This document shows positions 1-10,009 of a stretch of DNA of 64,000 nucleotides, one piece after another; position 1 is the stretch's first letter; every line of letters starts with the position of its first letter. Location: NCBI GenBank assembly GCA_011503125.2, contig WWBZ02000014.1, forward strand, positions 248,001 through 312,000. The letters are read 5' to 3'. Made by a program: the position numbers and the translations under genes. The DNA comes from Botryosphaeria dothidea. Lineage: Eukaryota; Ascomycota; Dothideomycetes; Botryosphaeriales; Botryosphaeriaceae. Under the pieces are notes generated by a model that made no database searches, had not been told where the DNA came from, and saw only the letters and a list, made by a program, of their open reading frames with translations.

Positions 1-325
1 GCCACCCAAATCACCGACGCAGTCGCACCATTAATCCCGTAGATCCTCCAGCATGTTCGCTGCACGAGGCAGGCTCTATGGTGCCTGGGAGAGTCCAAGA
101 CATTCAGGGTCAAGCCGTACAGATACCATGTCGTTCGTTTCAAACATCAGCAGACACGCACAATTCAATCCTGGACTGACGAATGTCTTGTTTAATAATG
201 CCAAGGTGACTTTCCGTCAAATAATTGTTTCTATAGACATGCCGGATATCTAATGATGTGTGTGCATAGAAAGCCTAATAATACGAATTCCGAAACTCCG
301 CAGCCAATGCTGGTCCTGGACCCAC
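1..325. other. window edge and 3' flank of the hydrolase gene
   Basis: No gene is supported here. A 66-codon plus-strand frame at 53-253 has no recognisable motif. The stretch probably holds the 3' untranslated region of the minus-strand hydrolase that ends at 326. Confidence 0.4.
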
Positions 326-1243
326 TCAGTTATCCACCCGGCCCGTCAACCGAATGATTGCCTCCCCGAGCTCCCGCAAAGTGACTGCGTCTCTTGGCAC
401 CGTGTGTCCCTTGCCGTGATCGAACAGCTCCGCGGTGTCCTCGTCGCAGAGGTTGAACAGCGCCATGCTGCCAGCAATGTAGGGGTCCGAGCAGCCGACA
501 ATGTGGCACGTAGGAATGTCGATGACATCGTCGCACTCGTCGGCCAGAAGGCCGCGCACCTTGCCATTCTCAATCTTCAGCGGAGGCCAGCCAGCCAGGA
601 AGATTGCAGCCTGCGAGACGCGTCAGTCCTATCTAAACGGGCTCAGCACAGGGCACCTTCTACCTTGATCCGGCGCGGAATGCCGTACTCCTCAGCGCGG
701 CGGCGCTCTTCCAATACAAGACTCGCGGCGGTAGTCGCGCCCTCTGAGTATCCGAGAATGCCCTGCGGAGATTGAGATCAGCTTTCGATGGTTGGTGCTG
801 GCTCGAGCACGCGCTTACCTCGATTTCGGGATCCGCGTCGATGATGTCGAACAAGTGGTTGAGGCACTTGCGCAAATTCACCTCGTTGTACCCCGCTCCC
901 TGATCGCCGAACAGCTGACGCATCGTATCCTCGGCCGACGTGCCCTCTGGGAAATCACGGATCTTCTCAATGAGATCCTCGAAGCCCTCCATGCCGTCGA
1001 ACTCAACGAAGCGGAAAAGAGGTCCGGGTCCGAAGTAGTCCTCGAATCCGGGAGGAGGCTTTGCCGACACTTTGCCCTGGGTCCATGCAAAATCGACTAC
1101 ACCAGTCTTCTCGCATTCAGCGGCAAAGGGTCCGAGTTGGACTTTGAAGTTCTGTTCGAAAAATGAGCGACCGCTGAGAGATAGGCTCAGAAGAGGCTTA
1201 CCTTGGCGCTGCCATAGGCGCCGGGGAGACAGAGAAACTTCAT
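326..1243 (-). CDS. FSH1/LovG-type serine hydrolase, probable polyketide-releasing thioesterase
   Basis: Predicted alpha/beta-hydrolase of the fungal FSH1 family (Pfam FSH1). Exons on the minus strand are 1243-1202, about 1160-819, 762-664 and 610-326. The first exon encodes only 14 residues (MKFLCLPGAYGSAK), the usual FSH1 opening. The nucleophile motif GYSEG, an aspartate in CSDPYIAG and a histidine in HGKGHTVPR form the expected catalytic triad in order, and the length of roughly 240 residues is normal for the family. LovG of the lovastatin pathway belongs to this family and frees the product of a highly reducing PKS that lacks a thioesterase. Here the gene is divergent from exactly such a PKS, 1.5 kb away, so a role in chain release is a good inference, although FSH1 enzymes also act on other esters. 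No break is seen. Confidence 0.88.
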
Positions 1244-2720
1244 GACGAGTAATTTGGAGAAGACAGAGTTGCGTAGCTGGATTTGACGAGTGCGGGTCTC
1301 CTGGAAGCGGGACGCAAGTTCTGTTATTTGGCTCAACACGTGCAAAGAGGGGGGGGGGGGGGGGGGGAGGGGGGCTACTGTTTCGTTTCCTTTTTCTATT
1401 AGGGAAACCAGGCGGAGGCCTAAGTCACATCACAGGAACATCGTCCAGATAGCAGATCAGGGATCTGCATGAGCACGCTATTGGTGGGCATGATTGACAC
1501 GACCGGTCCAGACTTCCACAACTGGTGTTCCGAAACGAGTTGGCTCGTCTTAGCTGAAAGCGGAGGCGTTGGGGACGGGTTGACCACGCGGTTCTCGTCA
1601 ATGTATCTCAGTCGATGGTTGCAGGCTGGAACGACCCTCGTTCGACCGTTGCGCAGTGGTGCGGACGGGCCGAGTGGGATAGACCGAGCATCCGAGGCTT
1701 ACCAACTGCTCGGGATGCAACGCTCGCCGGGATTCCTGCCGGGGAGCGCATTACTTTGGACTCGTAAGTGCCTTCTCGTAACGAGCGCGCTGGATATTGG
1801 GCTGGTGGAGCTCGCATATACATCGCATAGTATTGACGGTCCGTCGGACCAGACTCCGAATTTGGCGACTCAAGAACACGAAGATCGCGGCGGTATCTGG
1901 ATAGGCAGCTCTGCATCACTATCAGCGCAGAACACCGACGGTTGGCGTGCTTCTCAGCTCCGCGTACGGTCCAAATAATGATCTGAGGAACAGGGTTCGT
2001 TTTCGGGCAAGGCCCGCCGGCTGCAGGCACCCTAAAGAGCAAAACGGCACAGTGGACAGGGATCGGCCCATGTGTCGAACAAAAGGAGGCAGGCCGAAAA
2101 AGAGCCGGGCCAACGGGAGCGGGGGAGGAAGCATTCGTGCAGCACTGGCCAGAGCTTATCGTCACCCTGCGTATCCCAGTAGTCACTACTTCCAAGCCGC
2201 CGCTCCAACTTCCCCACGCCGTCCTGAAATCATGCAGCCCTGCCCATAGTCCCAATGTGTCTGCGACACCTGCTTCCGCAAACCTCGCCCTGGCCGCCTG
2301 GCATTCAGCTTGCCCCAAGCAAGCCATTGATCGGCATCACATGCAGCGCGCCATCTCCAACTGCCCGAACCTGATCGTGACACACGACGCTGCCCCTGCT
2401 GCATCCTCGCCCGGCATCGGCCTCAATTCGGAAAAGGAATTCATGTTTCAACATGGCGCCTCATGTAGCGGATACCTACTCCTGTTATGATACTGACGTT
2501 CTAGCCTGACCGCGTCCCGAGGCCCAGGCACCACGCTGCTCGCCGCTGCAGAAATAAAATGGAGCGTGACGGCAGTTAGGCTACGAGCTATCACATCCGT
2601 GGCACTACCTCCTCGGCACCCGTGCTATTATTCCCCCGCCGCGCTGCTCTTATGCTTCCCTGAGCCTCCCACTCTCGTCTCTCTTTTTCCAACATCTCAC
2701 GAAGCAGAACCAGGGCAGCC
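1244..2720. promoter_or_regulatory. divergent promoter region between hydrolase and PKS
   Basis: A 1.48-kb spacer between two start codons. It contains a run of 19 G (1349-1367) followed by A and six more G. A 239-codon minus-strand frame (1608-2327) shows no family motif and is treated as chance. Shared control of hydrolase and PKS from this spacer is inferred from the orientation only; I see no clear operator. Confidence 0.45.
1349..1367 (+). repeat. 19-G homopolymer tract
   Basis: Nineteen G followed by A and six G in the hydrolase-PKS spacer. Confidence 0.9.
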
Positions 2721-5700
2721 ATGGCCGAGTCGGCACAGCAAGAGGGCTCTCAGCCCACCCCGATTGCCATTGTGGGCATGTCTTGCCGCCTGCCAGGGGA
2801 TGTGTCCACCCTCGAGGAGTTCTGGCGGTTGATGTCACGAGCTCGCAGCGGTTGGTCTGAGATTCCCAAGGAGCGCTTCAGCAAGGACGCCTACTGGCAT
2901 CCAAACCCGGAGAAGAAGGGATGCTTCAACACTGCTGGCGGTTACTTCCTGAACCAGGACCTAGCGTGTTTCGATGCTCCCTTCTTCAACATCACCGCCC
3001 AGGAGGCACAATCGTTAGGTAGGATTTCCCATTGCCCGTTATCTGCTCTTTGCTAAACTCCCCCCAGATCCCCAACAGCGCATCCTGCTTGAATGCTCGT
3101 ACGAGGCGCTCGAGAACGCAGGTGTGCCGAAGGAGTCCATCATTGGCAAGAACATTGGTGTCTTTGTTGGCGGTGCGGCCTCTGACTACCGCCTGGGAAA
3201 TCTCCGCGATGCGGACTACACTCCCATGTTCGACGCCACAGGCAACCACCAGTCTATTCTGTCCAACCGCATCTCGTACTATTTTGACCTGCGTGGTCCC
3301 AGCTACACTGTCGACACGGCATGTTCTTCCAGTCTCTACGCTCTGCACCAGGCCGTCCAGAGCATCCGGTCTGGGGAGTCGGAGCAAGCTCTCGTTGCGG
3401 CATGCCACCTGAACCTGCTCCCCGATGATTTCGTGAGCATGTCAATGTCCAGGTACGTGGCGATTCCAAATATTTCGCAGAAGCCGACTGACCGTTTGCA
3501 GGCTCTTCTCCGAAGAGGGCAAAACCTACGCGTTCGACCACCGCGCCAAGTCCGGTTTCGCGCGCGGAGAAGGTGCGGGGTGTTTGGTGCTGAAGCCTCT
3601 GGACCAAGCGCTGCGTGACAACGACAGGGTACGCGCAGTGATCGTCAATACCGGCGTGAACCAGGACGGCAGGACCGTCGGTAAGTGCTTGCATTCCAAA
3701 TCCAGGGGGCTTTGCCCGGCTCACACACACGTCTCCAGGCCTGTCCAGTCCGAATGGCGAGGCTCAGGAGCGCCTGATGCGCGAAGTCTACGCCAACGCC
3801 AACATCAGCCCCGAAGACACGGGCTTCGTGGAGGCGCACGGCACCGGCACCAAGGTCGGCGATCCCATCGAGGCGACAGCCCTATACAGAGTTTTCGGGA
3901 AGGGCCGCACGGCGCGGCAGCCGCTGTACTTTGGGTCGGTGAAGACCAATGTCGGCCACCTTGAGAATGCCAGCGGCGTGGTATCTGTCATCAAGGCCGC
4001 GATGATGCTCGAAAAGGGTTTCATCTTGCCGAACATCAATTTCGAGAAGCCCAATGAGGCAATACCCATGGCGGAATGGAACATGAAGGTGAGACATGAT
4101 TGCTTGGTTGGGCAGGGATCCCCTGGCTGACATGATGCGCACCCCAGGTTCCGACCTCCCAACGGCCGTGGCCAATGGCAAAACGTTTCATCAGCATCAA
4201 CAACTTTGGGGTAAGTCGATTCTTCACGATGGAAAAAAAACCTAGACTCACAATTACGGACAGTTCGGAGGCTCAAACGCGCACGCTGTGCTCGAGCGGC
4301 CGCCATTCCCTCCCAAATCTGCGTTGATCAAGGAGTCGGCCGAAACCAGCCAGAAGTTGTTCGTTTTGTCGGCCAATGACGAGGATGGGGCGAAGAAAAC
4401 GATGGACAACCTCGGCATCTTTCTCGAGCAGCACCCTGAGGTGTTCCAGAAGTCGCTGACGCGTAATATGGCATACACTCTGTGCCAGCGGCGGTCGCAC
4501 CTGCAGTGGCGTATTGCCTTGGTCGCCTCGTCCTCCAACGAGCTTGCCATCGCCCTCAACAGCCACGATGCGAAGCCGACCAGGTGTTCGCAGCCTCCCA
4601 AGGTCGCCTTCATCTTCACTGGCCAGGGAGCTCAGTGGCATGCAATGGGCCGCGAGCTTCTTGACGGCTTCCCTGTCTTCGCCAACAGCATTCAAGCTGC
4701 CGACGACTGCCTCAAGAACCTCGGCGCCGATTTCTCTCTGCTCGAGGAACTGTCGAGGGACAAGGAGACCTCGCGGGTGGGCCAAGCGCACATCAGCCAG
4801 CCCATCTGCACGGCAGTGCAACTGGCACTGACGGACCTTCTGAATTCATGGGGCATCCAGCCTTCTTCAGTCACTGGCCATTCGAGCGGAGAAATCGGCG
4901 CTGCATATGCTGCCGGGTTGCTCACCCTCGAGTCCTCCATGGCCATTGCGTACCACCGAGGTCAGGCCGTCATCAAGCTCAAGGAGAAGCACCCTGACCT
5001 CAAGGGTACCATGTTGGCCGTTGGAGCCAGCCCTGATGAGATTCGGCCCATGCTCAAGATGCTCCGCAACGGCAAGGTTGTTGTCGCCTGCGAGAATTCG
5101 CCGAACTCGATCACCGCATCTGGTGATGTCGAGGCCATCGACGAGCTTGCGGCTGCCATTGAGCAGAAGCAGCAGTTCAACAGGAAGCTGCGCGTCGACG
5201 TCGCTTACCACTCGCCGCACATGGGCTTGGTCGCGGATGACTACCGGGCTGCCATCTCCGACGTCAAGCCTCTTCCAGACCAGACCGCAACCTTCTACTC
5301 GTCTCTGCATGGAAAGAAGATCGAGGGATCCAGCCTGGATGTGTCGTACTGGGTGGAGAACCTTACGCACCCCGTCCTCTTCTCCACGTCTCTGCGTGAA
5401 CTCTGCATTGACAGCACGCCCGACGTTCTTGTCGAGGTCGGACCTCACGCAGCCCTCGAGGGTCCCATCAAGCAGACGGTCAAGGAGCTCGGCAAGCAAG
5501 CTACCAAGATCACCTACCTGGGCTCTCTGATCAGAAACAAGGACGCTGTCACCACTTGCCTGGAGCTCGCCGGCAAGTTGTACATGAAGGGTCAGCCGCT
5601 CGACTTCGTTAAGATCAACTCGCCCAAGGAGGAGATCAAGACGCCCGTCTTCGTTGCCGAGATGCCAACGTATCCGTGGTCGCACCAAACGAGGTACTGG

Positions 5701-8700
5701 AACGAGTCTCGCATCAACAAGGCGCACCGTACCAAGCCCTTCGCCCGCCACGACCTGCTGGGGCGCATGGCAGACTATTCGAACGACCTGGAGCCCACGT
5801 GGAAGAATGTCATCCGCACTGATGACCTGCCGTGGCTGCGTGACCACAAGATGCAGGCGCTGACCACCTTCCCCTTCGCGGGTTTCATCTGCATGGCCAT
5901 TCAAGCCGCTTCTCAACGCGCCGAGATGCGCGAGGTGGCCTTTGACCGCTTCAGCCTGCGCGAGATCCAAGTATCGCGTCCGCTCCTGCTCGAAGACGGT
6001 CTCGACTACGAGACGACTCTCACCCTCCGTCCGTACGCCGAGGGCACGCGCTCGTACTCGGACGTGTGGGACGAGTTCCGCGTGTGCTCGTGGGACGAGA
6101 CCAAGGGCTGGACGGAGCACTGCCGCGGCCTGGTGGGCGTGCGCAAGGGCGACGTCGACAACGCCGTGAACTCGGACAAGGGCATCCGCGGACGGGCGGC
6201 GGAGCGGCTGCGCGAGGCCAAGGAGCGGTGCAAGACGCCGGTCGACACGAGCCGCTTCTACGACCACCTCAACTCGGCGGGCGCCATGTACGGCCCCGCC
6301 TTCCAGAACGTGGTCGACCTGAACGCGGGCGACGACAAGGCCGTCGCGGTGGTGACGGTGCCCGACACGGCCAGCAGCATGCCGTACAGCTACGAGACGC
6401 CGTCGGTCGTGCACACGGCCTTCCTCGACCTCATCTTCCAGCTGTCCTTCACCATCCTGGGAGCCGGCAGGGGCAGCGGCATGAAGACGCTGTACATGCC
6501 GTCGGCCATCAAGGAGGTGCACGTCCTGCGCAACGTGCCCAACCAGCCCGGCGAGCGCCTGCACGTCGCCGCGTCCGGCTTCCCGGACTTCGAGAGCCCC
6601 AAGCCCACCGACTTCTCCATGGACGGGCTCTTCACCCCGGATGCGGAAGAGGCTTCAATTACTTTTGAAGGGCTGACGCTCAGCCCCATCAAGGGCGATG
6701 GCTCGATGGTCGAAGGCCCGCGGGAGCTGTGCTACAAGATGCTGTGGGAGCCTGCTGAGCAGGCCGCGCCACAGGTGCAGAGCTCAGGTACCGCGACGCC
6801 CAATGGTGTCAATGGTCTCGGCGTCCCCATCCTGAATGGCATCAACGGGGTCAATGGGCACCACCGTAACAAGTCGAGTGTCACGAACGGCATCAATGGC
6901 ACCCTCAACGGCACTCCCAACGGCGTCCACCCAGTCGAGGCTGATATCTCCAGTCCGCCGGTGGTCTTGGTGGCTGAGAACCCGGAGTCCAACTCGCTGG
7001 TCACTTCCCTAACTGATGCCATCACCATCCGCACTGGACAGGCCCCTGCCGTCTCTCGTCTGGCCGATGTCGAATCCACCGAGAAGGTGTGCGTCGTGCT
7101 GTCTGAGTTGGACAACAACATCCTGTCCGAGGCCACCCCGGAGACATTCGCTCATGTCCAGAAAATCCTGACCGCCTCTGCCGGTGTTCTCTGGGTCACT
7201 CGCGGCGCCTACAAGTCGTCGACCAACCCCGACGCCAACATGGCCGTCGGCCTCATCCGCTCCGTCCGCTCGGAGACGGCAGCGAAGGCCGCCACTCTCG
7301 ACCTGGACCCGTACTCGCCGTACGGCACCTCCGCCCAGGTCGAGCTCATCATGAAGACGTTCAAGCGCACCATGGTCTCCGAGTCCGCCGACGTCGACAT
7401 GGAGTACGCCGAAGAAGGCGGCAAGCTGGTGGTCCCGCGCGTCATCGAGGACGGCGACATGAACCTCTTCGTGCACCGCGAGACGCAGCAGTCGGCGCCC
7501 TACCTGCAGGACTTCGCGCAGCCGAACCGGCGCCTGCGCCTGGCCATCGAGACGCCCGGCGCGCTGGACACGCTGTTCTTCGAGGACGACGCGGCCACGC
7601 CGCTCGGTGCCGACGAGGTCGAGATCGAGATCCGCGCGACGGGCATGAACTTCAAGGACGTCGTCATCGCCATGGGCCAGCTGCCCAACCCCTACCTGGG
7701 CATCGAGTGCGCCGGCGTGGTCGCGCGCGTCGGCGCGGCCGTCTCGACGCTCGCCGTCGGCGACCGCGTGTGCGCCATGCCCGAGGGCGCGTATGGCACC
7801 TTCACGCGCTGCAAGGAGACCAGCGCGGCGCGCCTGCCGCAGGACATGGCCTGGGAGGTGGCCGCGTCGATCCCGGTCGTCTACTGCACCGCCTACTACG
7901 CGCTCGTCGACCTGGGCCGCCTCGCCAAGGGCGAGCGCGTGCTCATCCACGCGGGTGCCGGCGGCGTGGGGCAAGCTGCCATCCAGGTCGCGCAGATGAT
8001 CGGCGCCGAGGTGTACACGACGGTGGGCAGCGCCGACAAGAAGCGCCTGCTCGTCGAGGCGTACGGCGTGCCCGCGGACCGCATCTTCTACAGCCGCGAC
8101 ACCTCCTTCGGCCCGGCCATCCGCGACGCCACCAAGGGCGAGGGCGTCGACGTCGTGCTGAACAGCCTGGCGGGCGACTTCCTGCGCGAGACGTGGGACT
8201 GCCTCGCGCACTTCGGCCGCTTCGTCGAGATTGGCAAGAGGGATGTGACGAGCAACACGCGTCTGGAGATGGGCAAGTTCAGCCACAATGCCACCTTCTC
8301 GTCGGTCGATCTCACCGTCGTCGCGAACGAGCGGCCGCGGCTGATGGCCAGGATCTTCGAGGCCGTCATGAAGCTGCTCGAGTTTGGCGTCGTCAAGCCG
8401 ATTCAGCCCATCGGTGTCATGGGAGTCGGACAGGTGGAGGCGGCCTTCAGGCAGCTGCAGAGCGGGAAGACGACGGGTAAGCTGGTCGTTATGCCGAAGG
8501 CTGGTGAGCAGGTCAAGGTGAGTTTTGCTCTCGTCCCCCTGATTGAGACCGTGGAGTGACTAATATATCCCCAGGCCACCCACCTCCGTGCCAACAACCT
8601 CTTCCGCGAGCATGCCACCTACCTGATCATCGGCGGAACCGGAGGTCTGGGCCGCAGCATGGCCAAGTGGATGATCCAGAAGGGTGCTCGCAACATCGTC

Positions 8701-9744
8701 CTGCTCTCCCGCAGCGGCAAGACGGACGGCAAGGTCGGCCAGCTCATCGACTCCATGCGGCCGCTCGGCGCCACCATTGCCGTCAAGCCGTGCGACGTCG
8801 CCGACGAGCAGCAAGTCCGCGCGCTCATCAGCGACTGCGCAGCGACTCTCCCGCCCATCCGCGGCGTCATCCACGCCGCCATGGTGCTGCGCGACGTCCT
8901 GTTCGAGAAGATGACCTTCGACGAATACACGGCCGTCGTCTCCTCCAAGGTCGCGGGCACCTGGAACATCCACCACGCCCTCGCCACGGCCCCGCTCGAC
9001 TTCTTCGTCGCCCTCTCCTCCGTCGCCGGCATCGTCGGCAACCGCGGCCAGGCCGCCTACGCCGCCGCCAACGCCTTCCTCGACGCCTTCGTCCAGCACC
9101 GCCTGCGCGCCCACCTCCCCGCCAGCGCCGTCGACCTCACCGCCATCCTCGGCGTCGGCTACCTCGCCGACTCGGACCCGTCGCGCCAGGACGAGATCCT
9201 CCAGAACATCGGCGGCGACACGCTCAACGAGGCCGAGGTGCTCGCCCTCCTCGCCGCCGCCGTGTCGCCCGGCGCCCCCATGGCGCGCTCCTGCGCGGGC
9301 CACTGCCTCACCGGCCTCAAGCTCGACGGCGCGGCGCTGCCGTTCTACGCGGGCGACGCCAAGTTCGCGGCGCTGCGCGAGGCGGCGCTGCAGGCCACCC
9401 AGGACAGCAGCGCGGCGGTGGGCGCGAAGGTGTCGGTGGCGCAGCAGCTGCGCGCGGCGCTGACGCCCGAGGCGGCGCTCGAGGTGGTGAGCCACGGGCT
9501 GCTGGAGAAGCTGAGCGCGATCCTGATGGTGCCGGTCGAGGACATGGACGCGGCGCGCGGCGTGACGACGTACGGGCTGGACTCGCTGAACGCGATCGAG
9601 CTGCGCAACTGGATCACGAGGGAGTTGCAGGCGAACCTGCAGGTGCTGGAGCTGCTGACGAGCGGGAGCCTGCGCAACCTGGCGGCGGCGGTGCTGAAGA
9701 AGACGAGGGTGGAGCATGTGGCCGGGGTGATGAGCCCGTCGTGA
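2721..9744 (+). CDS. highly reducing type I polyketide synthase (KS-AT-DH-ER-KR-ACP)
   Basis: Iterative PKS of about 2232 residues. Exons: 2721-3018, 3068-3452, 3502-3680, 3739-4088, 4148-4210, 4264-8517, 8575-9744; all six introns are 49-59 bp GT-AG. KS has DTACSSS (Cys near residue 185), EAHGTGT (His near 321) and VGHLE. AT has GHSSG (Ser near 632). DH has its His in LRDHKMQA (near 953) and Asp in FLDLIFQ (near 1147); the glycine normally four residues after the His is Ala. A pseudo-KR structural region is followed by ER (FKDVVIAMG, HAGAGGVGQAA), KR (GGTGGLG, Ser-Tyr-Asn in SSVAG and YAAAN) and a C-terminal ACP (GLDSLNA, Ser near 2180). No C-methyltransferase is present: its usual place holds an Asn-Gly-rich linker. 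There is no thioesterase, which fits the divergent FSH1 hydrolase. The expected product is a reduced, unmethylated chain; its identity cannot be read from sequence. Confidence 0.97.
6805..6930 (+). repeat. Asn-Gly-rich repeat linker coding segment inside the PKS
   Basis: About 42 codons between the DH and the pseudo-KR/ER part encode repeated NG, NGVNG, NGINGVNG and NGTLNGTPNG units. The repetition is imperfect and in frame, and looks like a slippage-born flexible linker at the position where many highly reducing PKSs carry a methyltransferase. Confidence 0.8.
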
Positions 9745-10009
9745 GTGGAGGATGTGTAGGAGGAGCTTTGGGGGAGGGCGAGAGTCGTGTGGATGTCGTT
9801 ATGTCCTTTTCCTTTCATTTCGGATTTTGTCGTTACGAATTTCTTGTCGTTTGTTGTAGGCGTTCGATATCCATTAGAGTCATTTTTTACTCATCAATAC
9901 TCTAAATCATGATTTGCAACAAGTTCCATTTCAGCACTCACAGATGTGTGATATCTAGAAACCACGCATACAAGAGCAATCCACTCCCCCTCAACCAGCG
10001 AACCAAACC

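Noticed and set aside
1608..2327. 239-codon minus-strand frame in the hydrolase-PKS spacer
   Set aside because: No recognisable domain, composition like random non-coding sequence, and no supporting splice structure.
4867..6564. 565-codon minus-strand open frame inside the PKS
   Set aside because: It lies antisense to conserved AT and DH coding sequence, is made of Val/Arg/Leu/His-rich low-quality peptide, and reflects the high third-position GC of the PKS.
7009..8286. 425-codon minus-strand frame antisense to the ER region of the PKS
   Set aside because: Same cause: mirror of a GC3-rich gene, with no family motif.
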